A DNA stretch of 64,000 nucleotides from Rossellomorea aquimaris (lineage in GTDB: Bacteria; Bacillota; Bacilli; Bacillales; Bacillaceae_B): contig NZ_CP141595.1 of NCBI RefSeq assembly GCF_035590735.1, positions 3,505,001 to 3,569,000 on the forward strand, read 5' to 3'. Shown one piece after another: positions 25,440-33,794 of the stretch; position 1 is the first letter of the stretch, and each line of letters begins with the position of its first letter. The notes below the pieces were generated by a model. The model had not been told where the DNA came from. It was given only the letters and a program-made list of their open reading frames with translations, and did no database searches. The translations under genes and the position numbers were made by a program.

Positions 25440-25475
25440 AAAAAGGAATTCACACACTATTAGTGAATTCCTTTT
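25440..25475 (+). terminator. stand-alone hairpin between trmB and ytzH
   Basis: AAAAAGGAATTCAC/GTGAATTCCTTTTT. It has the shape of an intrinsic terminator, though no gene ends here on the + strand; it would insulate ytzH or attenuate its transcript. GGTCCGTCCCT at 25410-25420 is half of the palindrome found at 42170, 53793, 57630 and 63854. The remaining 25296-25555 shows nothing else. Confidence 0.6.
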
Positions 25476-25555
25476 TCGGGTCTGGTCATTTTGAAGGGCT
25501 GAAAAAGTACTTGTTTCTTTAGATCTTTGCAGACGAAAATGAAAGGGTGTACTCT

Positions 25556-25834
25556 ATGCCTTTAAATTCACAGAATCAAATGCAGTTACTATCAGATATT
25601 TTAAGCAATCACAGTGCGGATTGCTGCGGTTCGGTTTCTGAATGTGAGCAAGTTGAGCGTTTGGTGAAGTCATTAATGGTTAATGCTGATATTCACGAAA
25701 ACGTAAAGCCTGTCCTGCAGGAAATTTATCAGTATAGTCAAAGCGGGATATCCTCAGCTGACCTATCGAACCATATTACGTCCAATCAAGAAAACTTGTC
25801 CCAATGGGTTACGGATATGAACAACTACTCTTAA
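25556..25834 (+). CDS. ytzH: YtzH-like protein
   Basis: A 92-residue small helical protein (MPLNSQNQMQLLSDILSNH, then adjacent cysteines in SADCCGSVSECEQVERLV). The start at 25556 follows AAAGGGTG by six bases and gives the 92-residue length of B. subtilis YtzH. Its function is unknown; the paired cysteines could bind metal or form a disulfide (inference). It is convergent with ytmP with only 4 bp between stops. Confidence 0.8.
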   Translation: MPLNSQNQMQLLSDILSNHSADCCGSVSECEQVERLVKSLMVNADIHENVKPVLQEIYQYSQSGISSADLSNHITSNQENLSQWVTDMNNYS

Positions 25835-25838
25835 TAGA

Positions 25839-26621
25839 TCAGATGACTTTGTGCAGATATTCAATCCAGTGATTCATTTCGTGAAATCTGGCTTTTCCTT
25901 TATGCCACTGAATGGATAATATCGTTTGTGCAACGACATACCATTTCATTCTCAGCTTTAAGTTATCTGTCAACTCAACACCATATTGAGTTAACCAGCC
26001 TTCCCATTGGTCTTCAGGGATATACCAGTATAATAATAGACCTACGTCAAAGGCCGGGTCCGCGATCATGGCCCCGTCCCAATCGATTAAATACAACTGG
26101 TTGTAATCAGACAGCAGCCAGTTGTTATGATTGACGTCACCGTGACAGACTACATATTCTTCCTGCTGAACCTCCAAGAGATCTTTCTGAAGAAATAAAA
26201 GCGCCTCTCTAATAACAGGCAATGAAAGAAGATCGAATTCTAAGCCCGTCTCCACTTCCGTGAGCATATGCTCCGGCTGAAAGGGCTCTTTTCCCAACCG
26301 CTCAAGCATGGTTGAAAGCGGCTTTGAGGAATGAATCTTGTTAAGCAGCCTTGCCACCCGTTCATCCTTCATCTCTTCCGGCTCTAATTCTCTCCCATTT
26401 AACCAGTGTTGTGCCGTTATGACATCCCCGTTTTCTAGTCTTTTTGTCCAAACTAGCTTGGGTACGATTCCTTCTGCAGACAATACAGCCACAAAAGGAG
26501 AGGAATTGCGTTTCAGAAATAACCTTTGCTCTTGGTACTGAGCAAAGAACGCTTCTCCAGTAGCACCGCCTGCGGGGACTATTTCCCAATCTTGGTCAAA
26601 TAAGTGTTCCAATATATTCAC
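25839..26621 (-). CDS. ytmP: YtmP, aminoglycoside-phosphotransferase-fold kinase
   Basis: A 260-residue kinase of the APH/choline-kinase fold. Catalytic loop VVCHGDVNHNNWLL (Asp and Asn) and metal motif LYLIDWDGAMIADPAFD are clear; the lysine region QRLFLKRNSSPF is near residue 35. The natural substrate is unknown; relatives act on choline, thiamine or small sugars. It is on the opposite strand to ytzH and monocistronic. Confidence 0.88.
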   Translation of the reverse strand: MNILEHLFDQDWEIVPAGGATGEAFFAQYQEQRLFLKRNSSPFVAVLSAEGIVPKLVWTKRLENGDVITAQHWLNGRELEPEEMKDERVARLLNKIHSSKPLSTMLERLGKEPFQPEHMLTEVETGLEFDLLSLPVIREALLFLQKDLLEVQQEEYVVCHGDVNHNNWLLSDYNQLYLIDWDGAMIADPAFDVGLLLYWYIPEDQWEGWLTQYGVELTDNLKLRMKWYVVAQTILSIQWHKGKARFHEMNHWIEYLHKVI

Positions 26622-26724
26622 CTTCTATTGGTCCTTTGTCATGTTTATGATTATTGTTTATATGTTCATTTACGTTAATATTTGAATTCATTCACTACAT
26701 CAAAAAAGTCTTATAAAATAAAAA

Positions 26725-26760
26725 AGACAGCTATTGGGCAATACAATCAATAGCCATCTG
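26725..26760 (-). terminator. pullulanase operon terminator
   Basis: (C)AGATGGCTATTG/CAATAGCTGTCT with a TTTTTTATTTT tail on the - strand. Confidence 0.8.
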
Positions 26761-26811
26761 TTTAAGATTTTATCGTCATCTTGCGTTTTCGTCAAGCACT
26801 GGAATGAACTG

Positions 26812-28956
26812 TTACCTTACAAATACATAGGAAGAAACAGGTTCAAGGGTTATGGTTGGCTCTTCTACCCCATATAGACCGTTGACATTTGCCCGATTTC
26901 CGTCTGACAAACAAATCCAATCTTTTCCTTCGGGGAGGGAATACTCACACTTTTTCGAATCTGAATGGAAGACCATGAAGATATCGTTCCACGGACCATA
27001 CGGGTGGACATTTTGATAGCTGACCACAACAAGATTTTCAACACTATGTGAGACTTCCACATGCTCCCGGATCAGGCCGCTCTTTTGAAATCGGAAGGCA
27101 CCGTGGCTTTTACGGATTTGAATCAGTGCTTTTACGTATTGAACCACATCATCGAATTCTTCTCTTCTTACCCAATCTAATTGATTTATTTCCACAGGAG
27201 AATTGTAGCTGTTTTCTATCCCCTTTTTCGTCCTGTAAAATTCCTGTCCTGCATGAATAAAAGGGATCCCTTGAGATAGCAGCACCATCGTGGTTGCTAA
27301 TTTATGTCGATTCATAAGGGTTCCTTCATCTTCATTTAAACAAGCTTTCATTTTATCCCATAGGGTGTGATTATCATGGGACTCCACATAGTTGACGGAT
27401 TGAGTCGGCTCTTTAAAGAGTCCTCGTTCCCCACTTTTCATCCCGACACTTCCAGTCAGCACGAGTTCCACCTTTTGTTCCAAGTGACCGTGACCAAGGG
27501 CAAACCCTTTGTCATATAAGTTAAACGTACTTCCTTTAATGGTGTCCCGGAACCAGTCATTGAATTGACCGATCCCCTGAAGCTGATGGGCGTTTCGCAG
27601 GTTGGCTTTTTGATGGGGGGGCAGGGGTGTATTCAGGTCCCAGCCTTCTCCTATGATGATCGCTCCCGGCAAAACCCTTTCCACTTCTTCACGGATTGTC
27701 GTCATGGTCTTAATATCAAGAATTCCCATCAGGTCAAAACGGAAGCCGTCGACACCGTACTCTTTTATCCAATAAAGAATCGAATCAACAATAAATTTCC
27801 TGGCCATCAGGCGTTCGGAAGCAAAATCATTTCCCACTCCCGTCCCATTCGATGGTAAGCCATTTTCGTCGTGACGGAAGAAATACCCGGGCACAAGCTT
27901 TTCAAAAGATGAATCCTCCCGAATGAACACGTGGTTGTACACCACATCCAATATGACCCTGATATTTTCTTCATGAAGGCTGTGAATCACGCTTTTCAGT
28001 TCATTGATTCGTTCATATGGATCTTCAGGCTTTAAGCTGTAGCTCCCTTCAGGCGCGTTAAAAAACAAAGGATTGTATCCCCAATTGTAGCTTTTATCGG
28101 AAGGGTGATCCGTCACCCCATCGAAATCATTGACGGGAAGCAGTTCAACATGGGTGATGCCCAGCTCCTTTAAGTACTGGATTCCACTACTGAATCCTTT
28201 CGGTGTAGAAGTCCCTTTTTCTGTAAAGGCCCGATATTTTCCTGCGAATTTCATGCCGCTTTCTTTTTGGGCTGAGAAATCACGGACATTCAATTCATAA
28301 ATTATAGCATCTGTAGGGGAAGCTAATGTTGCCAATGAAGAAGGACTCTTCCCGCGTCCAAGGTTCACAACACATCCCCACTCACTGTCGTAGGAAACCG
28401 ATTTAGCATAGGGATCGATCAGTTCATCCCAAACCAGGTTGATACAAGTTAGAATTGTATAATAATACCGATCTACATCGGTATTCACCTTACATTCCCA
28501 TACGCCTTTCTCCACTCTTGCGAATGGGTACTGGATTTCTTCATCATCAGGGGACTTCAGCTTAAGTCTTACCTCTGTTGCCGTCGGAGACCATACTTTA
28601 AACACGGTGCACCCTTCTTGGTATGTAACACCAAGGTCATCCGCATCGTAATAATAGCGTTGATCAAACTCTTCAGTTCTTATGACCGCTCCTATTTGCA
28701 GGTCTGTCTTTGTGTTATGCTCATCAACGACTTCATAGGTTTCACCCAGGACAACCTTCTCGCTCTGGACTGTCGTGACATATTTCATTGCATCATTGAG
28801 GGGAATCTTTTCTTCAATGTGAAGAGCTATTTTTTCACTACCTTTTATGAGAGAAAAGTGACTGGAATTCCCATCATGATAATCGTATGGAAGAATCAAT
28901 GTAACCGTATTGAACGTATCTAAAAACGCATCGTAATGCCTACTAATGACTAACAC
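26812..28956 (-). CDS. amyX: type I pullulanase
   Basis: A 714-residue GH13 debranching enzyme that hydrolyses alpha-1,6 branches of pullulan and glycogen-type glucans. The type I signature YNWGYNP is at about 290-296. GH13 residues: nucleophile in GFRFD (Asp 408), acid/base in GEGW (Glu 437), and the third Asp in ESHDNHTLWDK. CBM48/N-domain precedes the barrel. No signal peptide, so intracellular. I start at GTG 28956 (MLVISRHYDAFLD), which matches the AmyX N-terminus and overlaps ytlR by only 7 bp; a TTG 33 bp upstream is open. It is the last gene of ytlP-Q-R-amyX. Confidence 0.93.
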   Translation of the reverse strand: MLVISRHYDAFLDTFNTVTLILPYDYHDGNSSHFSLIKGSEKIALHIEEKIPLNDAMKYVTTVQSEKVVLGETYEVVDEHNTKTDLQIGAVIRTEEFDQRYYYDADDLGVTYQEGCTVFKVWSPTATEVRLKLKSPDDEEIQYPFARVEKGVWECKVNTDVDRYYYTILTCINLVWDELIDPYAKSVSYDSEWGCVVNLGRGKSPSSLATLASPTDAIIYELNVRDFSAQKESGMKFAGKYRAFTEKGTSTPKGFSSGIQYLKELGITHVELLPVNDFDGVTDHPSDKSYNWGYNPLFFNAPEGSYSLKPEDPYERINELKSVIHSLHEENIRVILDVVYNHVFIREDSSFEKLVPGYFFRHDENGLPSNGTGVGNDFASERLMARKFIVDSILYWIKEYGVDGFRFDLMGILDIKTMTTIREEVERVLPGAIIIGEGWDLNTPLPPHQKANLRNAHQLQGIGQFNDWFRDTIKGSTFNLYDKGFALGHGHLEQKVELVLTGSVGMKSGERGLFKEPTQSVNYVESHDNHTLWDKMKACLNEDEGTLMNRHKLATTMVLLSQGIPFIHAGQEFYRTKKGIENSYNSPVEINQLDWVRREEFDDVVQYVKALIQIRKSHGAFRFQKSGLIREHVEVSHSVENLVVVSYQNVHPYGPWNDIFMVFHSDSKKCEYSLPEGKDWICLSDGNRANVNGLYGVEEPTITLEPVSSYVFVR

Positions 28957-29903
28957 TTCTGCCACCCACTTCTGTTTAACATTTTCCAATTTAATGGAAG
29001 AACATGCACCTTCAATTCATTCCCCTTCTTCAGTTCTTCAATTGTGTCTCCGTCTGCGTGCACGGGTACATCCTGATCCGCCCGGATGGTCATCGTTGTT
29101 CCCGTACACGTGCTGACTTCATTGAAAGCCGTATGTTTTCCGAAGAAGACAGAAAGGAAGACCATGAGTAATTTCCACCTCGATAACCCATGGACGAGGG
29201 TCATATCGATAGATCCATCATGAGGACAAGCCTGTGGGGCGATCTTCATTCCTCCACCAAAAAAAGGCTGATTCGAAATCGTCACAAACCATACCTTATG
29301 AAACACCTGCTTTTTCCCGTCAACATCCATCGAAAGAGAAAAGGGTTTATACGTAAACGCTTCCTTACAAAGGAGGATAGGATAGATCAGTTGTCCAAGG
29401 GACCATTTGTTCAACCACTTTTTAAAGGAAGAACGATTGGCCTTACGTGCAATTTCCGCATCAAATCCTATCCCTATATTATTCACGAAATGCCCATTTG
29501 GTCCGCTGCTCATCGTAAATTGACCTGAATCCAGGGTCACGAAATCCTCTTTTTTTAAACCTTCCTTTATTAAGGTATATGCTTGTTTTTTATTGTTAGG
29601 CCAATTATAGCCCCTTGCAAAATCATTACCGCTTCCTGATGGAATATACCCTATAACGACCTTGTCAAAACCGATTGTTCCACTCACCACAGAGTTCATG
29701 GTCCCATCACCACCTACTCCCACTACCAGGAGCCAGTCGTCAGGGGATTGGTTGACGACACTTGAAACGATGTTCCTCACGTCACCGGGGTGACCTGTCA
29801 CAAAAATCTCATGCGGAATATCGATGGTTTGACTAAAATGATTCCACGAAGATAAGGAGTGATGATTCTTTGCTGAAGGATTCACGATGAAAATCGTCTT
29901 CAT
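28950..29903 (-). CDS. ytlR: YtlR, diacylglycerol-kinase-family lipid kinase
   Basis: A 317-residue protein with the DAGK catalytic domain: IVNPSAK (5-12), the nucleotide loop GVGGDGTMNSVVSG (about 81-94), GYIPSGSGNDFARG and IGIGFDAEIA. It phosphorylates a lipid or long-chain alcohol at the membrane face; the substrate is unknown and it is not the essential DgkB. It overlaps ytlQ by 4 bp (ATGA) and the pullulanase start by 7 bp, so translation is probably coupled. Confidence 0.88.
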   Translation of the reverse strand: MKTIFIVNPSAKNHHSLSSWNHFSQTIDIPHEIFVTGHPGDVRNIVSSVVNQSPDDWLLVVGVGGDGTMNSVVSGTIGFDKVVIGYIPSGSGNDFARGYNWPNNKKQAYTLIKEGLKKEDFVTLDSGQFTMSSGPNGHFVNNIGIGFDAEIARKANRSSFKKWLNKWSLGQLIYPILLCKEAFTYKPFSLSMDVDGKKQVFHKVWFVTISNQPFFGGGMKIAPQACPHDGSIDMTLVHGLSRWKLLMVFLSVFFGKHTAFNEVSTCTGTTMTIRADQDVPVHADGDTIEELKKGNELKVHVLPLNWKMLNRSGWQKC

Positions 29904-30868
29904 TGTTGGTTCTCATCTGACCCAACTGCGTGTTCACCCCACTGAAGCCTCTTGAATGAAGTGGTCTGGCAATACTCCAAAATGGCTTGTGCCGCTTTCA
30001 GCTGGACACTCTTGATCGGAGAAGAGCTTGAGCGCTGTTGCTGGAACCATTCATTGTGGAGCCGCTTGTCAAGAAACTGAATGCCCACCGGAGCCTGTGG
30101 GTAATCTATGTATCCATTTCTGCTTATCACGCCTTTATGAATAGGAAGGTCCACACCTGCATATTGAATGATTTGGTTGAGTATTCCCTCCATCCTTCTC
30201 AGTCCGATTACAGGGTTTAATACCTTCGTCTCTACATCTCCCCATTTTTTCAACCAGAAACGTTCTCCTGAACCGATGTAGGCAGTCCCCTCTTCAAATT
30301 CGAGAAAGGTTAAGCACCAGATCCCTGTTGGGGTGATTAGGATGGTTTCGAGTTCTACAGGGGCATGTTTGATTTTTAGGACCGGGTTGTACATCACCAA
30401 TATGTTATCTGGAAAACGCTGAAGCAGGTAGCGTAATCGTTCGTCATAATGATAGCTGTTGTCTACATATGATTTCTCCATGATCGTGGAGCTTGCCCAT
30501 CTCAACTGAAAATCAAATACAATGTCCAAGAAAGAAACCTTCAATTCTTCCTCTGTAGAGATATCCTGGTGTGAATCCATTTCGAATGCAATTTCTTCAT
30601 CATTTGGCTGAATGGAATTTGAGAGCTCCTCTTCTTCAGCTTCTTTCTTTTTGAACAGTGAAAAGAGCTTCTCCTTCATGGAGTTCCTTCCCTCTTCTTG
30701 TCCTTCTTCCTTATTGATCAGGTGAGGGGGAGGAAGATCACCATTTTCCCAATGTTGTTTCATTTTTTCCCATTGCTGCTTTTTTAATCGGACAAATTGG
30801 GAAGGATATCTATATAAATCCGTTTCGTACCTTGAAACGTAATCTTGAAGTTTAATCAGCTGTGCCAT
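29900..30868 (-). CDS. ytlQ: YtlQ, NERD-like domain protein
   Basis: A 322-residue cytoplasmic protein. The charged first 110 residues lead to a domain with ETILITPTGIWCLTFLEF (about 180-197), which resembles the NERD nuclease-related core but lacks an obvious catalytic Glu-x-Lys, so activity is doubtful. I start at ATG 30868 (MAQLIKLQDYVSRYE), with AAAGGAT upstream; two ATGs up to 30895 are open and the first overlaps the ytlP stop by 4 bp. Function unknown. Confidence 0.75.
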   Translation of the reverse strand: MAQLIKLQDYVSRYETDLYRYPSQFVRLKKQQWEKMKQHWENGDLPPPHLINKEEGQEEGRNSMKEKLFSLFKKKEAEEEELSNSIQPNDEEIAFEMDSHQDISTEEELKVSFLDIVFDFQLRWASSTIMEKSYVDNSYHYDERLRYLLQRFPDNILVMYNPVLKIKHAPVELETILITPTGIWCLTFLEFEEGTAYIGSGERFWLKKWGDVETKVLNPVIGLRRMEGILNQIIQYAGVDLPIHKGVISRNGYIDYPQAPVGIQFLDKRLHNEWFQQQRSSSSPIKSVQLKAAQAILEYCQTTSFKRLQWGEHAVGSDENQQ

Positions 30869-30891
30869 ATGGATCGATCCTTTCATGACGG

Positions 30892-31443
30892 TCAATTTGC
30901 CTGTAACGTTTTGGTGTAAATGGCTTCATACTTTGGCAGTCTATCTAAGTGAGTTTGATATAACACAATTTCTCCTGCTGTAAAGGAATGGGTGTCCGCT
31001 GGTTGAAACGAATTCAACCACTCGGAAGTAAAAGGAAAATCTCTATTCCACTTTCTCCCTACGGTGATATGTGGAGAAAAAGGCCTCTTATCTAATTGAA
31101 AGCCCGCACCTTCGCACGCACCATACACACTATCCCTAACCCGTTGTAAGACTTCAGAAGGCTGAGCGCCCATCCAAAGAATTCTCGGTGAATCGCCTTT
31201 TCCAAAGGTACCATAGTGATCAAGGGTTAATGAAAATGAAGGACAATCGAGCCCCTCTACTTTATGGATCACGGGTTGAAGTTCATCCGCACTTCCCAAA
31301 AAGGCCAATGTGATGTGATAGTCCTGCGGGTGCACCCACCTTTGAAAAGAACCCTTATCCATCATTGGCTGCGTCCACTTATGTATACGGTGTTTCGTTT
31401 CCTGAGATAGAGAGAGTGCAAAGAAATAATGAGCTTTCAACAT
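30892..31443 (-). CDS. ytlP: RNA 2',3'-cyclic phosphodiesterase (ThpR/LigT family)
   Basis: A 183-residue 2H phosphoesterase with both signature tetrads, YHITLAFLG (about 44-52) and PHITVGRKW (about 130-138), which place two catalytic histidines. Members open 2',3'-cyclic phosphate ends of RNA; the in vivo substrate is unclear. Start ATG 31443 (MLKAHYFFALSL) has AAAGGACGAG upstream. It is the first gene of the ytlP-Q-R-amyX cluster, divergent from the cysteine synthase. Confidence 0.88.
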   Translation of the reverse strand: MLKAHYFFALSLSQETKHRIHKWTQPMMDKGSFQRWVHPQDYHITLAFLGSADELQPVIHKVEGLDCPSFSLTLDHYGTFGKGDSPRILWMGAQPSEVLQRVRDSVYGACEGAGFQLDKRPFSPHITVGRKWNRDFPFTSEWLNSFQPADTHSFTAGEIVLYQTHLDRLPKYEAIYTKTLQAN

Positions 31444-31546
31444 ATCACTCGTCCTTTCATTTGTTACTACCATTTTAGCAAAATGTGTCATGAGAGAGAA
31501 TGACTAGAAGGAAATGCAATAAAAATGAAATACAAAGCTCATTTAT

Positions 31547-31575
31547 TTGATAAGATTTATCTGAATTAGTACGAT
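31547..31575 (+). promoter_or_regulatory. candidate promoter of the cysteine synthase gene
   Basis: TTGATA (31547-31552), 17 bp, TACGAT (31570-31575), about 34 bp before the start codon. No T-box or S-box precedes it. Confidence 0.5.
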
Positions 31576-31608
31576 AGAAGAAGAATGTTTTCTGAAAGGA
31601 AGTTGACC

Positions 31609-32538
31609 ATGAAAGTTGTACAAAATATCGCTGAACTGATCGGGGACACCCCCCTTGTCAAATTGAATCGACTCAATCCTGCTGACGGAGCGGATGTATA
31701 TGTCAAATTGGAATTTTATAACCCGAGTAAAAGTGTGAAGGACCGTGCAGCCTTTCAAATGATCGTTGAAGCAGAAAAGGAAGGCTTATTAAAAGAAGGC
31801 TCAACGATCATAGAGCCAACAAGCGGAAACACGGGTATCGGACTTGCCATGAATGCAGCAGCAAGGGGATATCGCGCAATCCTGGTCATGCCCGATACGA
31901 TGACTCAAGAGCGTATTAATCTGTTAAAAGCATACGGGGCTGAAGTAGTCTTAACACCTGGAGATGACAAAATGCCGGGTGCTATCGAAAAAGCAAAAGA
32001 ATTAACAGGGCAAATTCCAAATAGCTTCATGCCGATGCAGTTTGAAAATGATGCGAACCCGGATGCCCACCGAAAGACGACGGCCCTCGAGATTGTGGAA
32101 GCCATGAAAGAAATCGGCAAGCCCCTATCTGCATTTGTAGCGACTGCCGGAACGGGCGGCACGATTACAGGGACAGGCGAAGTGTTAAAAGAGCACTATC
32201 CGGATCTCGCCGTTCATGTGGTGGAACCGGCGGGATCTCCGGTTCTTTCTGGAGGTAAGCCGGGGAAGCATAAATTAGTAGGAACCAGCCCAGGGTTTGT
32301 TCCGGATATCCTGAATACTAGTGTCTACGATGAAATCCACAAAATCGAAGACGAGCATGCCTACGATATTGCCCGCAGAATGGCAAGTGAAGAAGGTATC
32401 CTGGTCGGGCCATCATCAGGGGCCGCTTGTTATGCAGCCATTGAAGTGGCGAAGAAATTATCACCTGAAGATATAGTCGTGTGCATTGCCTGCGATACAG
32501 GAGAAAGATATCTATCAAGCGACCTGTTTAGGTTTTAA
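31609..32538 (+). CDS. ytkP: O-acetylserine-sulfhydrylase-family PLP enzyme
   Basis: A 309-residue fold-type II PLP enzyme of the cysteine synthase family, making cysteine from O-acetylserine and sulfide. The Schiff-base lysine is in SKSVKDRA; the substrate loop is PTSGNTGIGLAM; the phosphate loop is GTGGTITGTG; PSSGAA follows. I start at ATG 31609 (MKVVQNIAELIGDTPLV) with GAAAGGAAG upstream. Context points to the YtkP paralogue rather than the main CysK. It has a strong terminator. Confidence 0.9.
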   Translation: MKVVQNIAELIGDTPLVKLNRLNPADGADVYVKLEFYNPSKSVKDRAAFQMIVEAEKEGLLKEGSTIIEPTSGNTGIGLAMNAAARGYRAILVMPDTMTQERINLLKAYGAEVVLTPGDDKMPGAIEKAKELTGQIPNSFMPMQFENDANPDAHRKTTALEIVEAMKEIGKPLSAFVATAGTGGTITGTGEVLKEHYPDLAVHVVEPAGSPVLSGGKPGKHKLVGTSPGFVPDILNTSVYDEIHKIEDEHAYDIARRMASEEGILVGPSSGAACYAAIEVAKKLSPEDIVVCIACDTGERYLSSDLFRF

Positions 32539-32586
32539 TTTTATAATCGGAACCGGCTTGCCCCCCTCGAGCAGGACGATAACCAA

Positions 32587-32620
32587 AAGAGGCTGCGCCC
32601 AAGACGGCGCAGCCTCTTTC
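32587..32620. terminator. bidirectional terminator
   Basis: AAGAGGCTGCGCC/GGCGCAGCCTCTT then TTCTT on + and CTTTTGG on -. It lies between the cysteine synthase and the pepV-dat operon. Confidence 0.88.
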
Positions 32621-32626
32621 TTATAT

Positions 32627-32905
32627 TCATTTGACCTTATGATACTGCGTGATGAAATGTTCGGGAGAAGATTTAACAACAAACGTCCACACTCCTTCAA
32701 TCGTGTGAAGATACAAAAAAGTATAGTAAGCTGACAACGGCTTGCTTGTCACATCCATCACGTCCTTGATGGTGAAGCTTTTCGTAGGAGTCTCGATTCG
32801 ATCCATGTATAAATAAAGATGCTCCTCTGTCTCTACCGTGAATTGCTGGTTGTCTTCTATTCTTCGTTCTGTCTTCATAAATGGTTGTGAACAAATCAAT
32901 TTCAT
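32627..32905 (-). CDS. hypothetical small protein, third gene of pepV-dat operon
   Basis: A 92-residue basic protein of short beta stretches ending in a helix (TIEGVWTFVVKSSPEHFI); a PH-like fold is possible but not shown. It starts 13 bp after dat, with TTGGAGG before the ATG, so it belongs to the operon. No cysteine pair, membrane segment or signal is seen apart from one Cys at residue 5. I do not recognise a family. Confidence 0.65.
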   Translation of the reverse strand: MKLICSQPFMKTERRIEDNQQFTVETEEHLYLYMDRIETPTKSFTIKDVMDVTSKPLSAYYTFLYLHTIEGVWTFVVKSSPEHFITQYHKVK

Positions 32906-32918
32906 TTAAAGCCTCCAA

Positions 32919-33773
32919 CTATTTTACCGGGCTTTGTTCCCTTTTTCTTTCACTAAAGAGTGCCTGCAGCTTTTTCGTTACAGAGCCGGGTTTCCCACTC
33001 CCGATCACCTGTTGATCGATCTTAATGACGGGCATTACTTCTGAAGTCGTACTTGCGATAAATACTTCATCCGCTTCGAGAAGATCAGGGACAAGAAACG
33101 TCTCTTCTTGAAAAGAGATAGAATTTCTTTTACATAAATCTTCAATGACCCTTCTCGTAATACCATTGAGTATCAAGTTTGTTACGGGATGCGTGTAGAT
33201 CACCCCATCTTTCACCATAAAGGCATTAGAAGAGGAGCCTTCCGTCACAGTTTCACCTCGATGCAAAATGGCTTCGAAATGACCTTCAGAAGCGGCTTCT
33301 TCTTTTGCAAGCAGGTTTCCGAGAAGATTCAAGCTCTTAATATCACATCTCAGCCACCTGATATCTTCGACCAGCTTAGCTGTTACACCTTGCTCCATCT
33401 GGTGAAGAGGAACAGGGAAGTCTTTCGTATAGGCAACTACACTTCCCATCACATCTTTCGATGGAAAATGATGCTGACGGGAAGACACACCTCGTGTCAC
33501 TTGTAAATAAACAATTCCGTCTTTCACTTGATTGGAATCGATAAGCTCCAGAAGATGCCCGGTCAGTTCCTCTTCTGAATACGGTATGGACAGCTTCATC
33601 TTTTCAGCACTTTTATAAAGTCGCTCCATATGCTCCTTCATCGTGAACGTGTTTCCGCCGTATACGCGAACCACTTCATAAATACCATCCCCGAATTGAT
33701 AACCGCGATCCTCAATATCTATCTTCGCATCAACACGATCGATGAATTCCCCATTTACAAGTACTGTGTTCAT
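32919..33773 (-). CDS. dat: D-amino-acid (D-alanine) aminotransferase
   Basis: A 284-residue fold-type IV PLP aminotransferase. It interconverts D-alanine and D-glutamate through pyruvate and 2-oxoglutarate, feeding peptidoglycan D-amino acids. Marks: DIEDRGYQFGDGIYEVVRVY near the N-terminus, PLP lysine in CDIKSLNLLGN, EGSSSNAF and the 2-oxo-acid phosphate cup TSEVMPV. Length equals that of Bacillus Dat. It follows pepV by 21 bp, and AAGGGGAG precedes its ATG. Confidence 0.94.
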   Translation of the reverse strand: MNTVLVNGEFIDRVDAKIDIEDRGYQFGDGIYEVVRVYGGNTFTMKEHMERLYKSAEKMKLSIPYSEEELTGHLLELIDSNQVKDGIVYLQVTRGVSSRQHHFPSKDVMGSVVAYTKDFPVPLHQMEQGVTAKLVEDIRWLRCDIKSLNLLGNLLAKEEAASEGHFEAILHRGETVTEGSSSNAFMVKDGVIYTHPVTNLILNGITRRVIEDLCKRNSISFQEETFLVPDLLEADEVFIASTTSEVMPVIKIDQQVIGSGKPGSVTKKLQALFSERKREQSPVK

Positions 33774-33794
33774 TCTGTTCTCCCCTTGTCTCTC

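Noticed and set aside
25214..25453. Open frame upstream of trmB on the - strand
   Set aside because: It overlaps trmB out of frame and lacks a ribosome site or domain.
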